Translations under genes and position numbers: made by a program
The notes under the pieces: model-generated
What the model was told of the DNA's origin: nothing
Databases searched by the model: none
Seen by the model: the letters and a program-made list of their open reading frames with translations, nothing else
In this document: positions 44,079 to 52,754 of the stretch, piece after piece
Layout: the number at the start of each line of letters is the position of its first letter
Position numbering within the stretch: the first letter of the stretch is position 1
NCBI GenBank assembly: GCA_038230275.1
Contig: JBBRNO010000028.1
Location: 1-55,812 of the forward strand
Reading direction: 5' to 3'
Length of the DNA stretch: 55,812 nucleotides
DNA from: JANXXV01 sp038230275
GTDB taxonomy: Bacteria > Acidobacteriota > Terriglobia > Bryobacterales > Bryobacteraceae

Positions 44079-45584
44079 TTGCGTTCTATCAGACTTGTAC
44101 TCTCTTCAATACTGGCAGCGGCTGCATTTGCCCAGCAACTGCCCGTTCAGGAACACACGCTGGACAACGGCATGCGGATCCTGCTGCTTCCCAGAAAGGG
44201 ATCGGCGAATATTGCGGCCGGCTGGGTGGCTCGCGTAGGATCCGTGAACGAACGGCCAGGCATAACCGGCATTTCCCACCTGTTCGAACACATGATGTTC
44301 AAGGGGACCAATACCATCGGCACGCGCAATTCGGCAGAGGACGCGAAGCTGAATCTGGAACTCGACCAATTGAAGGCTGGGTTGCGGAAGGAAGAAGCGG
44401 AACTGGCGCGGCGGCTGCGTCTAGGGGAAATCACCGATGTCAAAGACCCGAAGGTGCGGACGGCGCGGCATCAGGAATTGCTGGGGAAATTTGAAATTCT
44501 GACCAAGCGGCAATCCGAGCTGATTGTCAAGAACGAGTTCGACCGGATTTATACCGGCCAAGGCGCCTCTGGCATGAACGCCGGCACCAGCGAGGATTAC
44601 ACGGTCTATTTCATCAATTTGCCAACAAACCGGCTGGAATTGTGGTTCTGGATGGAATCCGACCGGCTGTTGAATCCGGTGTTCCGGGAGTTTTACACGG
44701 AGCGGGACGTGGTGATGGAAGAACGCCGGATGCGCACCGACAGTACGCCGACCGGACGATATCAGGAACAGTTTAATGCACTGTTCTGGAAGTCGTCTCC
44801 TTATGGATGGCCGGTGGTGGGATGGCCGACCGATATTGACGCGATCAGCCGGGAAGAGGCAAATGCCTATTTCGGCACCTATTATGCGCCGAACAATCTG
44901 ACGGCGACGTTAGTGGGCGATTTCGATCCCGCCGTGGCAATGGAACTGGCGAAGAAATACTTTGGCCGGTTGAAACGCGGTACGGTTCCGCCGCCGGACG
45001 TGGTGACTACCGAAACGCCGCAGATGGGCGAACAGCGGATGTCCGCGTCGGCGGAGACTACGCCGGAGGCGGTAATCCGCTTCCATTCGGTGGCCGATGG
45101 CCATGTGGATGAACCTGCTCTCAACGTGTTGGCGTCGTTGATGAACGACCGGACCGGACGGCTCTTCAAATCGCTGGTGCTGGAACAGCAAGTGGCGAAC
45201 ATGGCGTTTGCGAGCCAGGACAGCCGCAAGTATGAAGGCTTTGTGGAATTCCGAGGCACCGCGAAACCTGGGAAGACCCCAGAGGATGTGGAGAAGGGAA
45301 TCTACAATGAACTGGAAAAATTGAAAACGGAGCTGGTGCCGGATCGTGAGCTGGAAAAGGTGAAGAACAATCTGGCGGCGGGGAATTTCCGGCAAAAACA
45401 ATCGGACTTTAATCTGCTGCTCAACATTCTGATCAACGATGCCAGCCGCAGTTGGCGTTCTCTGAACACAGACCCGCCGTTATTGCAGGCGGTGACGCCG
45501 GCCGATATTCAACGTGTGGCCAAGAAGTACTTGAAGCCCGAGAATCGCAACGTTTTGATCCTCTACCGCAAGGGAGCCAATTAG
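44079..45584 (+). CDS. secreted M16 zinc metalloprotease, catalytic subunit
   Basis: 501 residues with TTG start at 44079, GGAGAAG upstream and a signal peptide ('MRSIRLVLSSILAAAAFAQQ'). The inverted zinc motif is intact: 'ISHLFEHMMFKGT' (H67, E70, H71). A charged helical insert (about 90-160) separates it from the rest of the first M16 domain, then 'MNAGTSEDYTVYF'. The second M16 domain runs from about 230 to the end. It pairs with the next gene, whose zinc motif is lost, as in two-gene bacterial M16 proteases that form a heterodimer. Its TAG overlaps the next GTG (TAGTG). Confidence 0.92.
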   Translation: MRSIRLVLSSILAAAAFAQQLPVQEHTLDNGMRILLLPRKGSANIAAGWVARVGSVNERPGITGISHLFEHMMFKGTNTIGTRNSAEDAKLNLELDQLKAGLRKEEAELARRLRLGEITDVKDPKVRTARHQELLGKFEILTKRQSELIVKNEFDRIYTGQGASGMNAGTSEDYTVYFINLPTNRLELWFWMESDRLLNPVFREFYTERDVVMEERRMRTDSTPTGRYQEQFNALFWKSSPYGWPVVGWPTDIDAISREEANAYFGTYYAPNNLTATLVGDFDPAVAMELAKKYFGRLKRGTVPPPDVVTTETPQMGEQRMSASAETTPEAVIRFHSVADGHVDEPALNVLASLMNDRTGRLFKSLVLEQQVANMAFASQDSRKYEGFVEFRGTAKPGKTPEDVEKGIYNELEKLKTELVPDRELEKVKNNLAAGNFRQKQSDFNLLLNILINDASRSWRSLNTDPPLLQAVTPADIQRVAKKYLKPENRNVLILYRKGAN

Positions 45585-47053
45585 TGAAACACCTTCTGCT
45601 GGTCACTGTTGTTTTGACTGCGGTTGCTACCTTGCACGCGGCGGAAATCCCAAGTCATCCCCAGGAATTGAAGTATCCGGTGCTGAAATACGATCCGCCC
45701 CGCGCGGCCGATTTCCGGCACAAGCTGGCTACCGGCGGCACTGCCTATCTGGTGGAAGATCACGAATTGCCGCTGGTGAACCTCAGCGTCCTGGTGCGCA
45801 CCGGACGCTACCTGGAGCCGGGGGACAAAGCGGGGCTGACCGCGCTGGTGGGATCGCAGATGAGGGCCGGCGGGACAAAAACCAAACCACCAGCGGTCTT
45901 CGATGAAGAAGCCGCTTTTCTAGCGGCTCAAATCAATGCCGGTGTTGGCGATACCGAAGGGCAGGCGCAAGTGAATTGCCTGGCGCGGACTTTGGATCCC
46001 TGCCTGGCGTTGTTTTTTGACATGCTGCGGAATCCCGGATTCGCGGAAGACCGGTTGAAGCTGGCCAAGAGCCAGGCGCTGCAAGGGATGCAGCGGCGGA
46101 ACGACGATACGGCGGGCATTGAAGCGAGGGAATTCGCACGGCTGATGCGCGGGCAATTTTTTACCACCGTGCCATCCACCAAAGCCGGCATCGAATCCAT
46201 CACTCGCGAAGACCTGATTGCTTTCCATGAAAAATACTTCTATCCGGGGAACTTCACTTTTGCAGTTTCGGGCGATTTCAACACGAAGGACATGATTGCG
46301 AAACTGAACCAGTCTCTGGCGAACTGGGCGAACCGGCCGGCTTTGACGAGCCAGGTTCCGAAGCCGGCCTTCACTCCGAAGCCCGGCGTGTATGTCGTCG
46401 ACAAAAAGGACGTGAATCAAGGGCGGGTGCGGATGGGCCACCTGGGCACAACGCTGAGCAATCCGGATCATCTGGCGATCGGGGTGATGAACGGAATTCT
46501 AGGCGGGGCCGGATTCACTTCGAGAATCACGTCGCGAGTGCGGTCCGATGAGGGGCTGGCGTATTCGGCGGGCTCCGTATTTCAAAGTGGCCGTTACTAT
46601 GATGGTGTGTTTTCGGCGGTGTTCCAATCGAAGAGCCCTACGGTGGCGCAGGCTATCACCATCGTGATCGAAGAAATCGATCACATGCGGAAGGAAAAGG
46701 TGAAGCCGGAAGAGTTGGCGACGGAGATCAATTCGTCCACCGAGCAACTGTCAAAGCGATTTGCCACTGCCAGACAGAAGGCGGCGCAATTTGCCAACGA
46801 CGATTACGAAAAGTTGCCTGAAGACTATTGGCAGAAGTACCGCGACCGCTTGCGCGCGCTGACTCCCGATGAAATTCAGCGAGTGGCGCAGAAGTATCTA
46901 CAGCCGGACAAACTGGTGATTCTGGCGGTGGGCAACGTGGATGCCATGGTGAAGGGCAATCCCGATAAGCCGCAATACCAGTTGAGTAAGTTCGGAAATA
47001 TGGAGCGGATTCCGCTGCCCGATCCGTTCACGATGGTTTATCCAAAGCCGTAG
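45584..47053 (+). CDS. M16 protease, non-catalytic partner subunit
   Basis: 489 residues from GTG 45584 with a signal peptide ('MKHLLLVTVVLTAVATLHAA'). It aligns by eye with M16 proteins, but where HxxEH should be it reads 'LTALVGSQMRAGGT' (about 85-98), so it cannot bind catalytic zinc. The rest ('VNCLARTLDPCLALFFDML', 'PGNFTFAVSGDF', 'GFTSRITSRVRSDEGLAYS') is normal M16. As in other two-subunit M16 peptidases it should form the closing half of the clamp with the upstream protein. Translational overlap supports equal synthesis. Confidence 0.9.
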   Translation: MKHLLLVTVVLTAVATLHAAEIPSHPQELKYPVLKYDPPRAADFRHKLATGGTAYLVEDHELPLVNLSVLVRTGRYLEPGDKAGLTALVGSQMRAGGTKTKPPAVFDEEAAFLAAQINAGVGDTEGQAQVNCLARTLDPCLALFFDMLRNPGFAEDRLKLAKSQALQGMQRRNDDTAGIEAREFARLMRGQFFTTVPSTKAGIESITREDLIAFHEKYFYPGNFTFAVSGDFNTKDMIAKLNQSLANWANRPALTSQVPKPAFTPKPGVYVVDKKDVNQGRVRMGHLGTTLSNPDHLAIGVMNGILGGAGFTSRITSRVRSDEGLAYSAGSVFQSGRYYDGVFSAVFQSKSPTVAQAITIVIEEIDHMRKEKVKPEELATEINSSTEQLSKRFATARQKAAQFANDDYEKLPEDYWQKYRDRLRALTPDEIQRVAQKYLQPDKLVILAVGNVDAMVKGNPDKPQYQLSKFGNMERIPLPDPFTMVYPKP

Positions 47054-47071
47054 GGTTCGAAGTCTGGCAGC

Positions 47072-48469
47072 ATGAACGTTCCCATTTCCTGGCGCCGGTG
47101 GAGCATTGTGTTGCTTCCCGGCTTGGCACTTTACTTTCTTCCGGTGCCCGGCCTGAACCCTGGCCAGCGCCATTTATTGGCTATCTTTCTGGCAGCCATC
47201 ATTTCTCTGGTGGCCCAGCCTGTGCCGATGGGAGTGAGCGTTCTGGTAGCGATGACGCTGCTGGCGCTCACCGGGACGGTGGCTCCGGCTAAGGTGTTAT
47301 CGGGATTTAGCAACCAGACCACGTGGCTGATTGTGAGCGCATTTCTGTTTTCCCGCGCTGTTACGCTCACCGGAATTGGCATGCGCATCGCGTTCCTGTT
47401 TGTGCAACGGTTCGGGCGCAGTGCCCTGTCACTGGCGTATTCCGTGGTTGCGTCCAACGTGGTATTGGCGCCCTTTGTTCCCTCGGACACCGCGCGGGGC
47501 GGGGCTATCATCTTCCCCATCACACAGGGTCTGGCGCGAGCGCTTGGTTCCGAGCCGGGCGTCACCGGACGCTCCGGCGCATTTATTACTCTGGTGGGCT
47601 TTCACGGGAATTACATTGCTTCCGCGCTGTTTCTCACCAGCATGGCGGCCAATCCGCTGATCGCCGACTTCGCGGCCAAGATTGCCCACGTCGATTTGAG
47701 CTGGGGCCGCTGGGCGTTGGCAACGTTGGTGCCGGGGCTTCTTTCGCTTACGATTGTGCCGTACCTGATCTTCCGATTGCACCCGCCAGACAATCGGGAC
47801 GTCTCCGCCGCGCGGTCGCTGGCGTCGCGGGAGTTGGGCTCGATGGGCCAGTTGAGCCGCAATGAGCGCTGGCTGGTGGTGGTCCTGCTAGGCGTTATGG
47901 CGGGCTGGATCTTGTCACCGTGGCACGGTATTCCGAACGCGTTTGTGGCGCTTACAGGAATCTGCGTGCTGCTGGTGATGAATGTCTTGACCTGGTCCGA
48001 TCTTCTCGCCGAGAGAGGTGCCTGGGATGTCTTGATGTGGTTTGCGCCGTTGTTAATGATGTCCGATGCGTTGAACGAGTCAGGGACTGTCAAAGTGCTA
48101 TCGGGCGCCGCCTTTGCAGGATTGAACGGCTGGCCGTGGCAGGCGGCGTTGTGCGCGCTGGTGCTGATGTACCTCTATATTCATTACGCCTTCGGAAGCA
48201 TGACGGCGCATGTGACGGCACTGTATCCGGGATTTCTGGCCGCCGCCGTGGCCGCTGGTGCGCCGCCCATGCATGCGGCGCTGGCGCTGGCGGCGTTCTC
48301 CAATCTGGATGCGGGACTTACGCACTATGGGACAGGATCGGCTCCGATCTTCTTTGGGGCGGGGTATGTTTCGCAGTCGGCCTGGTGGAAGCTGGGGTTT
48401 CAGATTTCTTTGGTGAATGTGGTGATCTGGTTGGGAGTGGGCAGCCTTTGGTGGAGACTAATTTCTTGA
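47072..48469 (+). CDS. DASS-family anion:sodium symporter
   Basis: 465 residues with about 11-12 membrane segments. 'LVPIGVSV'-like second helix ('PVPMGVSVLVAMTLLALTG'), 'FSNQTTWLIVSAFLFSRAV', 'PSDTARGGAIIFPI' and 'YIHYAFGSMTAHVTALYPGF' match divalent anion:Na+ symporters (CitT/SdcS group). It probably imports di- or tricarboxylates such as malate, succinate or tartrate. Its TGA overlaps the start of an M20 peptidase (TGATG), so imports and hydrolysis may be linked. Confidence 0.9.
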   Translation: MNVPISWRRWSIVLLPGLALYFLPVPGLNPGQRHLLAIFLAAIISLVAQPVPMGVSVLVAMTLLALTGTVAPAKVLSGFSNQTTWLIVSAFLFSRAVTLTGIGMRIAFLFVQRFGRSALSLAYSVVASNVVLAPFVPSDTARGGAIIFPITQGLARALGSEPGVTGRSGAFITLVGFHGNYIASALFLTSMAANPLIADFAAKIAHVDLSWGRWALATLVPGLLSLTIVPYLIFRLHPPDNRDVSAARSLASRELGSMGQLSRNERWLVVVLLGVMAGWILSPWHGIPNAFVALTGICVLLVMNVLTWSDLLAERGAWDVLMWFAPLLMMSDALNESGTVKVLSGAAFAGLNGWPWQAALCALVLMYLYIHYAFGSMTAHVTALYPGFLAAAVAAGAPPMHAALALAAFSNLDAGLTHYGTGSAPIFFGAGYVSQSAWWKLGFQISLVNVVIWLGVGSLWWRLIS

Positions 48470-49701
48470 TGCAACGTAACCTGGTGTTCTTGCTGCTTGG
48501 GCTGGGCGTACTGGCTGTCGCGCAGACACCGGCGGAATTGATGAATGACGCCACGGTGCGCTCCGCGATGGACGCGGCGAAGCGCAATGAGCCGCGCACG
48601 CTGGACTTGCAGGTGCGCGTCTGCGAGATTCCGGCGCCGCCATTCCATGAAGAGAAGCGAGGCCTGGAATTGAATCGGCTATTCGAGGAATTGCGGCTCA
48701 AGGACGTACGCGTCGATAAGGCCGGCAATGTGATCGGAGTGCGGCCCGGTAAGGGCGCGCACCCGAATCTGGTGTTCAGCGCGCATCTGGACACGGTGTT
48801 TCCGGATGGTGCCGACGTGAAGGTGACACGCAGCGGCGGCTCCATGCAGGGGCCCGGCATCGGCGACGATTGCCGGGGACTGGCGGTGATGCTTGCGGTG
48901 ATCCGCGCGCTGGATGATGGGCACGTCCAGACGCCTGGCACTATTACATTTGTGGCGGATGTGGGGGAGGAAGGGATGGGCGATCTGCGCGGGAAGAAGA
49001 GCCTGTTCTTCGATAGTTTGAAGGGGCAGATCGATCAGTTTCTATCCGTGGACGGCACCGGACTTGGGATTGCCCACATTGGCGTGGGGAGTAACCGGTA
49101 CAAGGTCACGTTCAAAGGTCCAGGCGGGCACAGCTACGGTGCATTCGGCATGGCCAACCCAATTCAGGCGATGGGACGTGCAATTGCAAAGATCGATGAG
49201 ATTCAGGTGCCGAGCCAGCCGAAGACGACTTTCAACGTAGGCCGCGTGGGCGGCGGCACCAACGTAAACGCCATTCCGTTTGAGGCGTGGATGGAGGTGG
49301 ACATGAGATCGGTGGATGTAGGTGCGTTGAAGGAGTTGGACACGAAGTTTCAGGCAGCTGTCAAGCAGGCAGTGGCGGAGGAGAACGCGCGATGGAGCGG
49401 GCGCGGTAGTGTGACGGCATCGGCTGAACTGGTGGGGATGCGTCCGGCCGGGCAGACGGCAAAGGAAAGTGCGATTGTGAAGACCGCGATTGCAGTGTCG
49501 CAAGCGATGAAGATTGAGGAAGTGTTGCGCGAGGGGTCGACGGATGCGAACGTACCGATGAATTTGGGAATTCCGGCCATTACGATTTCCGGCGGCGGAA
49601 TTGGTGGTGGGGCGCATTCGCTGGGTGAGACTTTTGATGCGACGGATTCCTGGCGCGGGACACAGCGGGCGCTTTTGCTGGCGGTGGCTTTGGCCCGGTA
49701 G
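48469..49701 (+). CDS. secreted M20-family metallopeptidase
   Basis: 410 residues from the ATG at 48469, with a signal peptide ('MQRNLVFLLLGLGVLAVAQ'). The binuclear zinc set is complete: 'FSAHLDTVF' (H106, D108), 'IGDDCRGLA' (D133/D134), 'GEEGMGD' (E167/E168) and the C-terminal 'GGGAHSLGE'. The dimerisation lid 'KGPGGHSYGAFG' is present. M20 peptidases cut dipeptides or tripeptides or N-acyl amino acids. It is coupled by one base to the DASS transporter. Specificity is unknown. Confidence 0.9.
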   Translation: MQRNLVFLLLGLGVLAVAQTPAELMNDATVRSAMDAAKRNEPRTLDLQVRVCEIPAPPFHEEKRGLELNRLFEELRLKDVRVDKAGNVIGVRPGKGAHPNLVFSAHLDTVFPDGADVKVTRSGGSMQGPGIGDDCRGLAVMLAVIRALDDGHVQTPGTITFVADVGEEGMGDLRGKKSLFFDSLKGQIDQFLSVDGTGLGIAHIGVGSNRYKVTFKGPGGHSYGAFGMANPIQAMGRAIAKIDEIQVPSQPKTTFNVGRVGGGTNVNAIPFEAWMEVDMRSVDVGALKELDTKFQAAVKQAVAEENARWSGRGSVTASAELVGMRPAGQTAKESAIVKTAIAVSQAMKIEEVLREGSTDANVPMNLGIPAITISGGGIGGGAHSLGETFDATDSWRGTQRALLLAVALAR

Positions 49702-49780
49702 GGGTTGCTTTACGGTGTTTGCGAGAGATTGATGGCTTAGCGCAAGAACCGGGATCGGATGAGGAACCCGGTAAAGCATC

Positions 49781-49805
49781 TACCGCTTGCTTACGCGCGC
49801 GGCTC
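49781..49805 (-). repeat. dispersed repeat, copy 4
   Basis: On the minus strand GAGCCGCGCGCGTAAG followed by CAAGCGGTA, nearly identical to the copy at 16000-16024 although 34 kb away. It lies in the gap (49702-49896) between the M20 gene and the peptidoglycan-binding gene. Confidence 0.65.
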
Positions 49806-49896
49806 GGTAGGATCAATGAGAGTGGTCGGTTGAGTAGGTGTCAGCGAATGACGCGTAGTATACTCGGAAATACCGGTCTGACCTCTCGTACGAATT

Positions 49897-50253
49897 ATGG
49901 CGCTCGTATCCAAGTTATTCAAGGGTGATCGAATCTTCGAACGATGTCTGGTGGACGATGCTGGACACATCACACCAGGGTCCAAGGGCTTCCACGTGGC
50001 CAAGATTCAGGATGCACTGATGAAACTGCATGGAGCGTTTCCGTCGAAGTCAGAACGCGACGGTGCATTCTACGGGCCTACCACCGCCAAAGCCGTGCTG
50101 TCCTACAAGACGAAGCGGCGGATCATCAACACCAGCTACCAAAAGGCGCCAGATAATATCGTCGGCAAGATGACGATCAAGATCATGGATGCCGAGATGG
50201 CTGTGTATGAGATCCGGCGGCGTTTGGTGAACCAGGAGACCGACGAGTTTTGA
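49897..50253 (+). CDS. small peptidoglycan-binding-domain protein, no signal peptide
   Basis: 118 residues from the ATG at 49897. A PG_binding_1 domain covers most of it: 'GSKGFHVAKIQDALMKL', 'DGAFYGPTTAKAVLSYK' and 'NIVGKMTIKIMD'. Unusually it has no signal peptide, membrane span or catalytic domain, so it would need another route to the wall, or bind in a non-wall setting. A long helical tail ends 'AVYEIRRRLVNQETDEF'. The TGA overlaps the TTG of the next gene. It could be a separated targeting module of the hydrolase behind it. Confidence 0.8.
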   Translation: MALVSKLFKGDRIFERCLVDDAGHITPGSKGFHVAKIQDALMKLHGAFPSKSERDGAFYGPTTAKAVLSYKTKRRIINTSYQKAPDNIVGKMTIKIMDAEMAVYEIRRRLVNQETDEF

Positions 50254-51041
50254 TCCAAGACGTCGTAATCGAATTGCGCGGGGATGTCCCTAAAGGTCGA
50301 AACGAAGGCTCGCTGAAAGTGAATCGGGCCCGCTATGACCGGAACCAGGAAGTTTCCAAAGTCAAACGGAATTTGACAGTGATGGCGCGAGGAGTGGCGG
50401 ATTCGAAGGACGATGACGCCACGGCCAGCTCGATTGGCGACGAAATCGCCAAACTCAAGGGGACCGGAGACGTTTTCGGCGCGGTCTGCGTGGCCGGTTA
50501 TAGCCATGGTTCGATTGTTGCGCTTTGTTTGGGCGTAAAGCTTACGTCGCTGTCCGTGCCCGTTCGATACCTGGGGATTGCGGATCTCCCTTTATTTCCC
50601 TTCGGCCTGAATCCGAAACCGGGGTCTTTTCCGGATAACATGATTCCGCTGAATCAGCCCGACTTGACGCCAAGCGGCGGTTTTTCGTTCATCTTATTCG
50701 ACCCGCTGCGCGCGCTTTTTCCAGCTCCCAAGGTGACGCCGCCGACGATTATCGCGGAGCGAAAGCGGAATTTCTTTCAGGTGGCCGGCAACGGAGCCAA
50801 ACTCACCAGTCCCGGCCGGAACCCTCGCGGAATCCAGCCCTGGTGGTGGGCATCGAACATGGGGCATTCCGAGATTCACGGCGAACTGGATGACGCTACC
50901 TGGGAGAACGTTTTGCTGGATGTGTCACTGTCAGTCAACATAGCGGATAGTGCCTACCATCAACAAGGTGACGATCTGGGCGTCGGGAAAATGTCCGAGG
51001 ACATCTCGGGAGTGTTAGCCGCGGCTTTCGATAAGCCATAG
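50250..51041 (+). CDS. alpha/beta-hydrolase-like protein with GYSHG motif
   Basis: 263 residues with a TTG start at 50250; AGGAG lies 14 bp upstream. 'FGAVCVAGYSHGSIVALCLG' carries the nucleophile elbow GxSxG (about residues 82-86), and 'NMGHSEIHGELDD' near the C terminus may give the His. The region between is short on recognisable strands, so it is a divergent hydrolase, perhaps a lipase. No signal peptide. Coupling to a peptidoglycan-binding protein recalls wall- or membrane-targeting effector pairs, but no secretion genes or immunity gene are adjacent. Confidence 0.55.
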   Translation: MIQDVVIELRGDVPKGRNEGSLKVNRARYDRNQEVSKVKRNLTVMARGVADSKDDDATASSIGDEIAKLKGTGDVFGAVCVAGYSHGSIVALCLGVKLTSLSVPVRYLGIADLPLFPFGLNPKPGSFPDNMIPLNQPDLTPSGGFSFILFDPLRALFPAPKVTPPTIIAERKRNFFQVAGNGAKLTSPGRNPRGIQPWWWASNMGHSEIHGELDDATWENVLLDVSLSVNIADSAYHQQGDDLGVGKMSEDISGVLAAAFDKP

Positions 51042-51060
51042 CCGGCTCGGCGAGAGCCGG
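51042..51060. other. 7-bp hairpin CCGGCTC/GAGCCGG
   Basis: Perfect stem with the 5-base loop GGCGA, overlapping the last bases after the hydrolase stop. No T-run follows, so a terminator is doubtful. A second imperfect hairpin (GAGTCGC/GCGACTC) lies at 51134-51166, before the convergent amidohydrolase. Confidence 0.45.
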
Positions 51061-51216
51061 GTGAAAGAGTGATTGATTCGTTTCTGGCATCTCTGGCTGA
51101 CGAAGAAGGGTTCCTGAGAAAGACGGCAGAGGTGAGTCGCTTTCGTTAGACAAAGGCGACTCTGGCGCTCATTCCCGGAACTCCCGCTCGAGGTGAGCTT
51201 CGGCGAGGACCAGCGG

Positions 51217-52668
51217 CTACTCCTTACGGAAATCAATCGGTGGCTTTTGCCCTGATGGGATTCCGGATTTATACGTCTTTCCTTGCAGCTTGCTTTGGAA
51301 ATCGGCCTTGGCATCTTGCACCAATTGTGGATTGGCGAATAAGTCCGCTGCGGTAACAGCGAGCGCTTTGGCCGCGATGAGCATCCCTTTCTGGCCGATG
51401 CTCATGCCCGCCGAGGCCGTGGATTGCCATGTGTGCGGCACCACTCCTGGTACAAACGATGCTGCAGAGAAGCCGATGGTGGGAACGTTCCAACTGACGT
51501 CCCCCGCGTCGGTGGAGGCGGTCGGCGCGTTGGGGTCTACCTTCGTCAGGGGCTGGACCACAACGGTTGAGCTGAGATCGCCGGCGCCATCCGGCGGCAA
51601 ACTCTTCTGCAACTCCGTGGCGAAGTGCTTTTCTTCAGCGGTGTATTCGAAGCCCCCGATTTCCTCCAGATTCTTTTGCGCTACTTTGGCTAGCGCATCG
51701 TTGGGGACGATATTGGCGGAGCTGTGGATGATCTTGACGTCGAACGTAGTCTCCGTCATGAGCCCGGCTCCCTCGCCGATCTTTTGGATACGCGCCCAGA
51801 TTTCCTCGAGTGCGGTGAGGGACGGACTGCGTGCCTGCAGGTAGATTTCCGCGGTATCGGGAACCACGTTCGGCGCCGCGCCTCCGTTCGAGATGATGTA
51901 GTGGATGCGGCTGTTGCTGGGGACGTGCTCACGGAGAAATTCGAGGCCCGTGCCCATCAACATGACGGCATCCAGCGCCGAGCGGCCGCGATCCGGCGCC
52001 AGGGCGGCATGCGCGGCCTTTCCGTGGAATTTGAATTTGGCGCTGGTGTTGGCTAGGAAGCCGCCGTTAATCACGGAGTTCTTGTCTAAGGGATGCCAGT
52101 GCAGAACGACTTCGGCATCGCGGAATAGTCCTGCCCGGATCATGTAGACTTTGCCGCTGCCGCCTTCCTCGGCGGGTGTTCCGTAATAGCGCAGGGTGCC
52201 GGTGACGTGGTTCTGTTCCATGTATTCCTTCAAAGCGACGGCGGCCAGAGCGGCTCCGGACCCAAGCAGGTTGTGGCCGCAGCCATGCCCTGGGGCCGAT
52301 TGCACCAGCGGGCTGCGGTCTGGCGTGGCCGCCTGTGACAGGCCGGGCAGCGCATCAAATTCACCCATGATGCCGATCACCGGCTTGCCTTGGCCATACG
52401 TGGCGACGAAAGCGGTTGGTTCGTCCGCGACGCCTGCCTGTATACGGAAGCCTGCTTCCTTGAGGTTGCGCTGCAGCAGGGCGGAACTTTTGGTTTCCTG
52501 ATAGCCCAGTTCGGCGAAACCCCAGATTGTTTTGGCGATTGCCACGTAGGCCGGCGCGTGTTGGTCTACCAGCGCTTTGATCCGTTGGTGAGCGGCGGAT
52601 TGCTGGCTTGAGGCCGTTCCGGAAGACACGGCGGCCAACACCGCCACCGGCAGCAGGTTCCATTTCAT
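51217..52668 (-). CDS. secreted M20 amidohydrolase, AbgB/IAA-amidohydrolase-like
   Basis: 483 residues with a signal peptide ('MKWNLLPVAVLAAVSSGTASS'). The metal set is 'GEFDALPG', 'GHGCGHNLLG', 'GTPAEEGGSGK' and 'VLHWHPLD'. The lid domain starts 'TSAKFKFHGKAAHAALAPDRGRSALDAV' (in parts). It belongs to the amidohydrolase branch (AbgB, p-aminobenzoyl-glutamate hydrolase, or hippurate/IAA-amino acid hydrolases), which is normally cytosolic; here it is exported. It faces the PG-binding/hydrolase pair, and the DNA between them is hairpin-rich. Confidence 0.9.
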   Translation of the reverse strand: MKWNLLPVAVLAAVSSGTASSQQSAAHQRIKALVDQHAPAYVAIAKTIWGFAELGYQETKSSALLQRNLKEAGFRIQAGVADEPTAFVATYGQGKPVIGIMGEFDALPGLSQAATPDRSPLVQSAPGHGCGHNLLGSGAALAAVALKEYMEQNHVTGTLRYYGTPAEEGGSGKVYMIRAGLFRDAEVVLHWHPLDKNSVINGGFLANTSAKFKFHGKAAHAALAPDRGRSALDAVMLMGTGLEFLREHVPSNSRIHYIISNGGAAPNVVPDTAEIYLQARSPSLTALEEIWARIQKIGEGAGLMTETTFDVKIIHSSANIVPNDALAKVAQKNLEEIGGFEYTAEEKHFATELQKSLPPDGAGDLSSTVVVQPLTKVDPNAPTASTDAGDVSWNVPTIGFSAASFVPGVVPHTWQSTASAGMSIGQKGMLIAAKALAVTAADLFANPQLVQDAKADFQSKLQGKTYKSGIPSGQKPPIDFRKE

Positions 52669-52754
52669 TCGAGTAGTCTAACGGGTTTTCTGGCTGTTCG
52701 CTGCATTTTTTGAGGCGAAATGGAGGTCAAACTGCTAAGATTAAAGGTCCAGGA

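Noticed and set aside
51069..51149. 26-codon frame 'MIDSFLASLADEEGFLRK...' after the GYSHG hydrolase
   Set aside because: GTG start, short and inside hairpin-rich DNA; no support beyond being open.
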